Positions 29,565-36,889 of a stretch of 64,000 nt of DNA are shown here, in pieces. Origin of the DNA: Collimonas antrihumi (GTDB lineage: Bacteria > Pseudomonadota > Gammaproteobacteria > Burkholderiales > Burkholderiaceae_D); assembly GCF_018304965.1 (NCBI RefSeq), contig NZ_JAGQED010000015.1:1-64000 (forward strand). The letters run 5' to 3'. The first letter of the stretch is position 1. Each line of letters starts with the position of its first letter. A model generated the notes under the pieces. That model was not told the DNA's origin. It saw nothing but the letters and a program-made list of their open reading frames with translations, and did no database searches. The translations under genes were made by a program, and so were the position numbers.

Positions 29565-29618
29565 CGAGGGCGAAATGAGCGTACTTCGACCGTACTGCGA
29601 CCGTTATCGATACAGGGG

Positions 29619-30986
29619 CTATCGCATCCCAGGCATCATGCCTTTCATGCCGCGCATCATTTTCATCATGCCGCCGCCCTTGAGCTTTTTCATCATCGAC
29701 TGCATTTGGTCGAATTGTGACAGCATGCGATTGACTTCCTGGACTTGCACCCCGGCACCGATGGCGATGCGGCGCTTGCGCGAAGCCTTGATCAACTCCG
29801 GTTTGGCCCGTTCCTGGGCGGTCATCGAATTGATGATGCCCTCCATCCGCCGCACTTGTTTTTCTGCCTGGTCCATATTGGCGCCGCCCGCCGCCTGCTG
29901 GAATTGCGCCGGCAATTTGTCCATCAGGTTCGACAAACCGCCCATTTTCTTCATCTGGCCGAGTTGCGCCTTGAAGTCGTTCAGGTCGAATTTGCCGCCG
30001 CCCTTGATTTTGTGCGCCAGATCCTTGGCTGCCGCGACATCGACGCCTTTCTGCGCTTCTTCGACCAGCGCCAGGATGTCGCCCATGCCGAGGATGCGGT
30101 TGGCCATGCGGGTTGGATCGAAAGCTTCCAGTCCATCCAGTTTTTCGGCAGTGCCGGCAAACTTGATCGGCTTGCCGGTGATGTGCCTTACCGACAGCGC
30201 GGCGCCGCCACGCGCGTCGCCGTCCAGTTTGGTCAGCACGATGCCGGTCAGCGGCAGCGCATCGTTGAACGCCTTGGCGGTGTTAATCGCATCCTGGCCG
30301 AGCATGGCGTCGACCACGAACAGCGTTTCGATCGGATTCACGGCAGCATGAATCGCGCTGATTTCCTTCATCATCGCTTCATCTATACCCAGCCGGCCGG
30401 CCGTGTCGATGATCAATACGTCGTGATAATGGCGTTTGGCGTAATCCAGCGCGGCCAGTGCGATATCGACTGGCTTGTCTGTCGTTGCGGTCGGGAAGAA
30501 GTCGGCGCCGACCTGTGCCGTTACGGTCTGCAGCTGGCCGATTGCGGCCGGGCGATAAACGTCGGCGGAGACAGTCAGTACTTTTTTCTTCTTTTGTTCG
30601 CGCAGATATTTGGCGAGTTTACCGACAGTGGTGGTTTTACCCGCACCTTGCAGACCCGCCATCAGGATGATCGCCGGCGGCTGAGTGGCGAAACTCAATT
30701 GCGACGCCTCGGGACCGAGATCGGCGCCCATCAGCGAGGCCAGCTCGCGCTGCACCACGCCGACCAGGGCCTGGCCTGGTGTCAGCGATGCAATCACTTC
30801 CTCGCCTAATGCTTTTTGCTTGACGTTGGCGATGAACTCGCGCACGGCAGGCAGGGCGACGTCGGCTTCCAGCAAGGCCAGACGTACTTCGCGCAGCATT
30901 TCAGCGGTGTTGGTTTCGGTAAGGCGCGCTTCGCCGCGCATGGTTTTTACTACTTTGGCGAGGCGTTGGGTAAGATTGTCGAGCAT
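29619..30986 (-). CDS. ffh: signal recognition particle protein Ffh
   Basis: Ffh binds 4.5S RNA and signal sequences and delivers ribosomes to FtsY at the membrane. The 455-residue protein has the N-terminal helical bundle, the GTPase domain (G1 GLQGAGKTTTVGKLA, DTAGRLG, TKLDGDARGGAALS), and the methionine-rich M domain at the C-terminus (QMQSMMKKLKGGGMMKMMRG), where GSRKRRIAIGAG-like SRKRRIAIGAGV marks the RNA-binding helix. It is divergent from the cytochrome c assembly-like gene. Confidence 0.97.
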   Translation of the reverse strand: MLDNLTQRLAKVVKTMRGEARLTETNTAEMLREVRLALLEADVALPAVREFIANVKQKALGEEVIASLTPGQALVGVVQRELASLMGADLGPEASQLSFATQPPAIILMAGLQGAGKTTTVGKLAKYLREQKKKKVLTVSADVYRPAAIGQLQTVTAQVGADFFPTATTDKPVDIALAALDYAKRHYHDVLIIDTAGRLGIDEAMMKEISAIHAAVNPIETLFVVDAMLGQDAINTAKAFNDALPLTGIVLTKLDGDARGGAALSVRHITGKPIKFAGTAEKLDGLEAFDPTRMANRILGMGDILALVEEAQKGVDVAAAKDLAHKIKGGGKFDLNDFKAQLGQMKKMGGLSNLMDKLPAQFQQAAGGANMDQAEKQVRRMEGIINSMTAQERAKPELIKASRKRRIAIGAGVQVQEVNRMLSQFDQMQSMMKKLKGGGMMKMMRGMKGMMPGMR

Positions 30987-31275
30987 GGGTAACAGCGTTT
31001 CCAGAAGAGGTGCAACAAACCGGTACGAACCGGATTCGCGTAATGAATACGCCGATTCGCATTAAAAATGAATACGATGATGCTTGTAGCCAGACATTTT
31101 ACCCGATGCCGGCCGAATTCTGCGTTGTTGCCAGTCCCGGGCCGAGGTTTCCTGGTGTTTGTTGATTATTCGTCAATTTCCGGCATAGCTGCTGAAAATC
31201 AGAGCACATATTGTTGTATCGGGATTGGTAGCAGTCATCGCGCCGTTGAGACGCCACATGTTGTAAACTTACACG
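30987..31275. other. divergent intergenic region
   Basis: 289 bases between ffh and the CcsA-like gene, which must hold both promoters. No clear pair of hexamers with 16-18 base spacing was found, and no small gene or RNA was recognised. Confidence 0.4.
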
Positions 31276-32085
31276 ATGCAAACATATCTTTTCGTTCTGG
31301 TGGCGCTGCTATATATAGGCTGCACCTTTTTGCCGTCGAGCCGACGCCAGACTATTTCCATCCTTGTTGCTTCTGCATGGCTGCTGCATGGCGCCGTGCT
31401 GTGGGCCGACGTCGTCGGGCCGCAAGAGTTGCGCGTCGGATTCTCGATGATGCTGTCGGCAACTTTATGGGTCTCGGTAGCCGCTTATTGGCTGGAAAAT
31501 CGCAACTACACGTTGGACGGCCTGCGGGTCCTGGTGCTGCCGATGGCGGCGCTGGCAGCGATCCTGCCGGCGGTTTTCCCGGGAAACATGGTGCCTCTGG
31601 GCGGCAAGTCGCCGGTGTTCTTGTGGCATATCGTCATTTCCATCCTGGCCTATAGCACCCTGACTATTGCCGCATTCCATGCGGTATTGATGGTGCTGCA
31701 GGAATCGCGTTTGCACACTCGCCCGGGCGGAGCTAAAACCGGCTGGTTCGGTGTTGCGCTGGATCGCCTGCCGGCCCTGTTGACCATGGAAAAATTGTTG
31801 TTTCGCCTGATCGCTTTCGGTTTCTTCTTGTTAACGCTGACGGTGCTGTCGGGCGTGGTGTTTTCTGAAGAGTTGTTTAACCAGGCCTTCAAATGGGATC
31901 ACAAGACCATTTTCACCATGCTGTCGTGGGCCTTGTTCGGCCTGTTGCTGGCGGGCCGCAAATGGCAGGGCTGGCGTGGCCGTACCGCGCTCAGTTTTAC
32001 CCTGACCGGATTTGCCATTTTGTTACTGGCGTATGTAGGGAGCCGTTTCGTGCTTGAGGTTGTGTTGCATCGGGTATTGGTATGA
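31276..32085 (+). CDS. cytochrome c assembly (CcsA/YpjD-like) membrane protein
   Basis: A 269-residue inner-membrane protein with about eight hydrophobic helices, related to the haem-handling CcsA/CcmC family. The conserved core is HIVISILAYSTLTIAAFHAVL, with later segments KWDHKTIFTMLSWALFG that keep the family histidine. YpjD-type proteins lack a proven function; some are linked to ion tolerance. It overlaps the next gene by four bases and belongs to a conserved run with pilS, pilR and ampD. Confidence 0.85.
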   Translation: MQTYLFVLVALLYIGCTFLPSSRRQTISILVASAWLLHGAVLWADVVGPQELRVGFSMMLSATLWVSVAAYWLENRNYTLDGLRVLVLPMAALAAILPAVFPGNMVPLGGKSPVFLWHIVISILAYSTLTIAAFHAVLMVLQESRLHTRPGGAKTGWFGVALDRLPALLTMEKLLFRLIAFGFFLLTLTVLSGVVFSEELFNQAFKWDHKTIFTMLSWALFGLLLAGRKWQGWRGRTALSFTLTGFAILLLAYVGSRFVLEVVLHRVLV

Positions 32086-32357
32086 AACTGATTATTTTAA
32101 TTGTCATCGTGCTGGCGGTAATTGTCTGGCTACAGCGTCTCAAGAAAAATCTTGGCCGGCATCGTTCCGATCGTGCAGCTTCAGGCGGATCGGCTTTCCC
32201 CAACGCCGCCGAATCCGCTGCGGCCGAGTCCTCGCAGGTTGAAGCCATGGTTGCCTGCGCCCATTGCGGCATGCATTTCCCCGCATCGGAAGCGCTTGCC
32301 GATGCATCCGGCACGGTTTTCTGCAGTGCGGAGCACCGCCGCCTGCATTCGTCCTAG
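32082..32357 (+). CDS. PP0621 family small protein with zinc-ribbon-like cysteines
   Basis: A 91-residue protein with one N-terminal membrane helix (LIILIVIVLAVIVWLQRL) and a C-terminal VACAHCGMHFPASEAL ... VFCSAEHRRLH motif. Three cysteines and histidines could bind a metal. It overlaps the upstream gene by four bases (ATGA). The family sits between ccsA-like and pilS genes in many betaproteobacteria and pseudomonads; its role is unknown. Confidence 0.78.
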   Translation: MKLIILIVIVLAVIVWLQRLKKNLGRHRSDRAASGGSAFPNAAESAAAESSQVEAMVACAHCGMHFPASEALADASGTVFCSAEHRRLHSS

Positions 32358-32471
32358 ATCCTGTCCCGCTTTGAGCCGTGACGACTATTTCAGGCCTTGG
32401 GCCGAGGCCGGCGCGCTTGAGGCCATTGTGCCGCCGAATTCAACATGCTTCGTGAGACAGGACATATACGC

Positions 32472-34220
32472 ATGACGAGTTCCAGCCACAGTTCCAACCT
32501 CATCCCGTTGAACGATAAGCCGGACACGTTCTGGCGCACGCTGCAAACCTTCAACGTGACGCGGATCGTGGTTGCGATGGTCATGCTGGCCTATCTCAGC
32601 ACCCAGAGCAAAAGCGAAACCTGGTTCTCTCAGCTGTTTACGAATCCGCAAACTTGCAGCGTCTACCTGCTGTGCGCCGGCGTCTTCACGGCGATCACCG
32701 CCTATCACCATCGCCATTACATGGCGCAGATTGTATTGCCGATCACGGTGGACATGATCGCGGTGTCGATCTTGTATATAGGTGCTGGTGGCGCCAAGGG
32801 CGGTTTGGCGATCCTGTATCTGTTTCCTTTGGCCGGCGCCGCGATCCTGGCGCCGCTGCTGTTGGCGTTGTTGTTCGTTTCAATTGCGACCATCGTATTG
32901 CTCGGGGAAAGCGGTTACCAGATTCTGCAGTCGGCGCCGGACGCCTCCACCCTGCAAGCCGGCTTGTATGGCGGCGCCTTCTTTTTTGCCGTGCTGGTGA
33001 TTAACCGCCTTGCCAACAAACTGATCAAGCAAGAGGAGCTGGCGACTCAGCGCGGCAGGGATTTGCGGGTGCAAATGGACATTAACCGCATTGCGATCAA
33101 GGACATGGGCGATGGTTTGCTGGTGGTCGACCCGGTTGGCACTTTGATCATGGCAAATCCGGCGGCAGAGCGCATGCTGGGTTTGTCACTCTCTGATGAA
33201 GACCAGCAGCACAAATTGAGCGATTATGCGGTGCTGGCGCCAATCACGGATGCCTTGTTTGCTTGGGAATCACATGTAAGCGACCTGCCGCGCACGGTTT
33301 CCCGGACAGTAGGAGAGGCGGTTTTCGTCACCATTAAACATACCGATGATCTTGGCCAAGGCCAGGAGGCGGCTGTCGGCTGGAGCGGGCGGCGCGAACT
33401 GGCGGCGCATTTGAAAGTGCGTTTTGCCGCCGTCAGGATGCGCGAACTGAGTGAGTATCGCGCAGTGATCTTTTTGCAGGATGTCAGCGAAATTGAAAAC
33501 CAGGCGCAGCAACTGAAGCTAGCTGCCATGGGCCGCCTGACCGCCAGCATCGCGCATGAGGTGCGCAATCCGCTGGCATCGATTTCGTATGCCGCGACTT
33601 TGCTGGCGGAAGATGCCACCGAGTCGGCCGAGATGCGCCTGCTGACGATTATCGATGACAATGTGGCGCGCCTGAATCGCATGATTGAGGATATCCTGAA
33701 GCTGTCACGCAAGGCGCAGCGGCAGCTGGAGCCGATTCTGCTGGCACCCTTGTTGCACGATATCGTCAGGGATTTCAGGCAAACCCATGCAGTGGCGCCG
33801 GCTGCGATTGCCTTGCAGATCGATGCGGCAGATCGGCAGAGTGTCTGGTTTGACCCGCTGCATTTGCGTGAAGTAGTGACAAATCTGTTGTCGAACGCAG
33901 TACGTTACGCCAGTGCCCGGCCAGGCGCAATGCGCTTGCACGTCATGTCCAGCGTGGCGGAGCGCCTGGAATTGCATGTGCAGGACGATGGCGAACCGAT
34001 TTCTCCGGCGGTCCGGGCGCACCTGTTCGAGCCGTTCTATACCACTTCCAGCAAAGGCACCGGATTAGGCTTGTTTTTAGCGCGCGAGTTGTGTTTGAAT
34101 AACGGCGCGCTGCTCGATTATGAATACCGGCATGATGTACAAGGACAGAATTCCAGCCACGTAAGTGGTCGTTTTGTTATTGCGTTTGCTGCCCACGACC
34201 CGGTGTCCCTTGCCGATTAG
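32472..34220 (+). CDS. pilS: PilS-like sensor histidine kinase
   Basis: The ATG at 32472 has AGGA about nine bases upstream and gives 582 residues; an ATG at 32445 is possible. Several membrane helices at the N-terminus (about 25-195) are followed by a PAS domain (about 215-340; MGDGLLVVDPVGTLIMANPAAERMLG, shown in part). The kinase core has the H-box SIAHEVRNPLASISYAATLL, the N-box TNLLSNAVRYA and GTGLGLFLAREL. It is paired with the sigma54 activator PilR 24 bases downstream. The pair controls pilin expression in Pseudomonas; here the target is inferred. Confidence 0.88.
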   Translation: MTSSSHSSNLIPLNDKPDTFWRTLQTFNVTRIVVAMVMLAYLSTQSKSETWFSQLFTNPQTCSVYLLCAGVFTAITAYHHRHYMAQIVLPITVDMIAVSILYIGAGGAKGGLAILYLFPLAGAAILAPLLLALLFVSIATIVLLGESGYQILQSAPDASTLQAGLYGGAFFFAVLVINRLANKLIKQEELATQRGRDLRVQMDINRIAIKDMGDGLLVVDPVGTLIMANPAAERMLGLSLSDEDQQHKLSDYAVLAPITDALFAWESHVSDLPRTVSRTVGEAVFVTIKHTDDLGQGQEAAVGWSGRRELAAHLKVRFAAVRMRELSEYRAVIFLQDVSEIENQAQQLKLAAMGRLTASIAHEVRNPLASISYAATLLAEDATESAEMRLLTIIDDNVARLNRMIEDILKLSRKAQRQLEPILLAPLLHDIVRDFRQTHAVAPAAIALQIDAADRQSVWFDPLHLREVVTNLLSNAVRYASARPGAMRLHVMSSVAERLELHVQDDGEPISPAVRAHLFEPFYTTSSKGTGLGLFLARELCLNNGALLDYEYRHDVQGQNSSHVSGRFVIAFAAHDPVSLAD

Positions 34221-34244
34221 ACTTGACTGAAAAAGACGAATGCC

Positions 34245-35747
34245 ATGACTTCACCCCGTATTCTGGTCGTTGATGACGAAGCGCACCTGCGCGAACTGCT
34301 GGAAATAGCATTGGTAAAAATGGGACTGGATGTTGATAGCGCAGAAAGCTTGACCGCAGCGCGCAGCCATTTGGCGCAAAATGACTATGCCTTGATCTTG
34401 ACCGATATGCGCCTGCCCGACGGACTGGGGATCGAACTGGTGCGCGAAGTCACTACCGGCGAAAAGGTCATACCGATTGCCGTGATTACCGCCTACGGCA
34501 GTGCCGACAATGCCGTCATGGCGTTGAAGGCCGGCGCTTTCGATTATTTGTCGAAACCGGTGGCGCTCGATCAGCTGCGCTTGATGGTGCAATCGGCATT
34601 GCGTGTCGGTAAGCCGGTCGAAAACCAGCGCCCGGCAGCAGATGCCAAAATCCGCTCAAGCTCTGCGTTACGCCTGATCGGTCAATCTGCCGCCATGCAA
34701 GAGTTGCGCACGCAGATCGTCCGTCTGGCACGCAGCATGGCGCCGGTGGCGATTACCGGCGAATCCGGCAGCGGCAAGGAATTGGCGGCGCGGGATATTC
34801 ATGCGCTCAGCCCGCGTGCCGACAAACCGTTCGTCGCCGTCAATTGCGGCGCAATTCCGGAAGCTTTGATGGAGGCCGAGTTCTTCGGCTACCGTAAAGG
34901 CGCATTTACCGGCGCTGCCGACGACCGCGACGGATTTTTTCAAGCTGCGAACGGCGGCACCCTGTTATTGGACGAGGTCGCCGACCTGCCGCTGGCGATG
35001 CAAGTCAAGCTGTTGCGCGCGATCCAGGAGCGCCGGGTGCGCAAGGTCGGGGCCACGGTGGAGGAGGCGGTGGACGTCCGTCTGGTCAGCGCCACCCATC
35101 AGAATCTGGCCGAGTGCGTCGAATCAGGTAGATTTCGCCAGGATTTGTACTATCGTTTGAATGTCATTGAGTTAAAACTGCCACCGCTGCGAGAGCGGCT
35201 GGATGACATCGGTCTGCTGGTCGCTGCGATCTTGGGACGCTTGTCGGCGTTTACCCCGCAGGCGGAGCAGGTGACGTTGGCGCCGGCGGCTTTGGCGGCG
35301 CTGCGTGCTTATGCATTTCCGGGAAACGTGCGCGAACTGGAGAATATCCTGGAGCGCGCGTTGGCGTTTGCCAACGACGGCGTGATAGAGGTGGCGGATC
35401 TGGGTTTGAAGGGGGGCAGCCAAGGGCGGCCCGCAGAAGCTGCAGAGATACGGGAACCTGGCGATCATCAGTACTACGAAGCCGGGATGGCTGGCAGTGC
35501 CACGGCGATGAGTCTGGAGCCGCTTGTGGCTGGCCTGGCCGGGGTGGCCGCTATTACAGCGCAATTCAACGGCGCCGAACTGCCGCCATCGCTGCCGGAC
35601 TATCTAGACGATATCGAACGCGACGTGATCCGGCAAGCCCTGACGCGTACGCATTTCAATCGTACCAAGGCAGCCGATTTGCTGGGCATCAGCTTTCGCC
35701 AGCTGCGCTACCGGATGCAGCGCTTGTCGATTCATGAGCAGGATTAA
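34245..35747 (+). CDS. pilR: PilR-like sigma54-dependent response regulator
   Basis: A 500-residue NtrC-type activator. The receiver domain (about 1-120) has VVDDEAHLRELLE, the phosphoacceptor in ILTDMRLPDG and the lysine in LSKPVALDQL. The AAA+ domain (about 145-385) has Walker A GESGSGKELAARDIH, the sigma54-contact loop GAFTGA, and Walker B GGTLLLDEVADLP. The C-terminal Fis-type helix-turn-helix reads FNRTKAADLLGISFRQLRYR. Its stop codon lies inside a 13-bp tandem repeat. Confidence 0.93.
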   Translation: MTSPRILVVDDEAHLRELLEIALVKMGLDVDSAESLTAARSHLAQNDYALILTDMRLPDGLGIELVREVTTGEKVIPIAVITAYGSADNAVMALKAGAFDYLSKPVALDQLRLMVQSALRVGKPVENQRPAADAKIRSSSALRLIGQSAAMQELRTQIVRLARSMAPVAITGESGSGKELAARDIHALSPRADKPFVAVNCGAIPEALMEAEFFGYRKGAFTGAADDRDGFFQAANGGTLLLDEVADLPLAMQVKLLRAIQERRVRKVGATVEEAVDVRLVSATHQNLAECVESGRFRQDLYYRLNVIELKLPPLRERLDDIGLLVAAILGRLSAFTPQAEQVTLAPAALAALRAYAFPGNVRELENILERALAFANDGVIEVADLGLKGGSQGRPAEAAEIREPGDHQYYEAGMAGSATAMSLEPLVAGLAGVAAITAQFNGAELPPSLPDYLDDIERDVIRQALTRTHFNRTKAADLLGISFRQLRYRMQRLSIHEQD

Positions 35748-35773
35748 TGAACAGGATTAATGGGCAGGATCAA
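35735..35773. repeat. 13-bp tandem repeat containing the pilR stop codon
   Basis: Units TGAGCAGGATTAA, TGAACAGGATTAA and TGGGCAGGATCAA follow one another. The pilR TAA is the end of the first unit, so the gene end (codons for EQD-stop) has been copied twice into the spacer before ampD. Confidence 0.88.
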
Positions 35774-35797
35774 GACTAGAATTAAGGCCAGGTAACA

Positions 35798-36439
35798 ATG
35801 ACGGAGCAGCAGACATCGCTTTCCCCCTGTTTTTCAATCGGTGCAGACGGCTGGTGCCGTCCCGAGGAAGTGGTGCGCCAGTCGTCACCCAACTGTGATG
35901 TCCGGCCCGATGGTTGCGTAGCGGATTTGCTGGTAATTCATAACATCAGCCTGCCGCCGGGACAGTTTGGCGGCCATTATATTGCCGACCTGTTCGGCAA
36001 TCGCCTGGATTATGACGCCCATCCTTATTTCGAGCAGTTGCGCCCGCTCAGGGTTTCGTCTCATTTCCTGATACTGCGCGACGGCGGAGTGGTCCAGTTC
36101 GTCTCTGCCAATGATCGTGCCTGGCATGCGGGCGTGTCGTGTTTCGAAGGCCGCGAGCGCTGCAATGATTTTTCAATCGGGATCGAGCTGGAAGGCACCG
36201 ATTTCGAACAGTTTCCGGCATTGCAATATCGAGCGCTGGCTGCATTGACCTATGCCTTGCAGTTGCGTTACCCTCTCGCCGCAGTGACCGGGCATGAACA
36301 TATCGCGCCCGGCAGAAAGACCGATCCAGGTCCGTTTTTTGACTGGACCCAATACCAGCAAGCCTTAGCCGGGCATATGCAGCAGGCCTCCGGCAAATTG
36401 CCTTTGCGCTTTCCTGCCATAGATAAAAAAGTCAATTGA
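35798..36439 (+). CDS. ampD: 1,6-anhydro-N-acetylmuramyl-L-alanine amidase AmpD
   Basis: AmpD is the cytoplasmic amidase that cleaves anhydro-muropeptides during cell-wall recycling and so affects AmpR-controlled beta-lactamase. The 213-residue protein is an amidase_2 domain without a signal peptide. It shows LVIHNISLPPGQFGG (zinc histidine), SSHFLILRDGGVVQFV, AWHAGVSCFEGRERCNDFSIGIELEG, and GHEHIAPGRKTDPGPFFDW with the other zinc ligands. It is 50 bases after pilR, as in related genomes. Confidence 0.95.
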   Translation: MTEQQTSLSPCFSIGADGWCRPEEVVRQSSPNCDVRPDGCVADLLVIHNISLPPGQFGGHYIADLFGNRLDYDAHPYFEQLRPLRVSSHFLILRDGGVVQFVSANDRAWHAGVSCFEGRERCNDFSIGIELEGTDFEQFPALQYRALAALTYALQLRYPLAAVTGHEHIAPGRKTDPGPFFDWTQYQQALAGHMQQASGKLPLRFPAIDKKVN

Positions 36440-36479
36440 ATAGTCTCTTTTTGCATATAAAAAAGATCCCACTTTTGGA

Positions 36480-36508
36480 TTGCATCGGCACGGTCTAGGT
36501 ACTACAAT
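36480..36508 (+). promoter_or_regulatory. promoter of nrdAB
   Basis: TTGCAT (36480-36485) and TACAAT (36503-36508) are 17 bases apart, a good sigma70 promoter. The -10 hexamer is covered by the first NrdR-box-like element. It implies a leader of about 375 bases before the nrdA GTG. Confidence 0.7.
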
Positions 36509-36544
36509 TAGTAAAAATCAAATCCAGAAACCTATATGTAGTGT
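36499..36544 (+). promoter_or_regulatory. pair of NrdR boxes
   Basis: Two 16-bp elements resemble the NrdR palindrome ACACTATATATAGTGT. The second (36529-36544, AACCTATATGTAGTGT) agrees at 13 of 16 positions, the first (36499-36514) at about 9. Their starts are 30 bases apart, about three helical turns, as known for cooperative NrdR binding. The first overlaps the -10 and the second lies just past the start site, fitting repression of ribonucleotide reductase when dATP is high. Confidence 0.7.
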
Positions 36545-36672
36545 TTTTCGTATCTCGTCCGTGGCTTGTTTTGCATGGTCTGTCCACCGTGTGGTGTTTT
36601 GTTTTTGTACTCATATCAGTATGAATGCAGGTGTCGGGCAGGCTGCTCAGCGGCCTCTGGGTTTGTTGCAGG

Positions 36673-36696
36673 TCTATTGCAGTTTCTATTGCAGTT
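36673..36696. repeat. 12-bp tandem repeat in the nrdA leader
   Basis: TCTATTGCAGTT occurs twice in direct succession within the 450-base ampD-nrdA gap. Confidence 0.75.
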
Positions 36697-36749
36697 TCAA
36701 TATTTAACAACGCTGTTTTTCTCTTTCTATCTGAATTCGGGCATCTGTC

Positions 36750-36870
36750 ATGAACGCCCGCCGACAGGTAGTCGGTGCAGTAATGAGTGACGCAGCAATA
36801 GCAGTATCTGAACCATCAACGGTTCCAAGGTCTAATTAATAACAGCAGGCGTAATTGTTTCGCCTGTTTT
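36750..36870 (+). other. possible leader peptide and hairpin before nrdA
   Basis: A 29-codon frame (ATG 36750, TAA 36837-36839) is followed by a CAGGCG/CGCCTG hairpin (about 36845-36866) and TTTT, then the nrdA ribosome-binding site. The order resembles an attenuator, but the frame lacks a clear ribosome-binding site and the stem is only six pairs. Confidence 0.25.
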
Positions 36871-36889
36871 CACAGTCTCGGGAGGCTCA

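Noticed and set aside
36440-36889. Cobalamin riboswitch upstream of nrdA
   Set aside because: No B12-box-like sequence is visible, and class Ia enzymes do not need cobalamin; the NrdR boxes explain control better.
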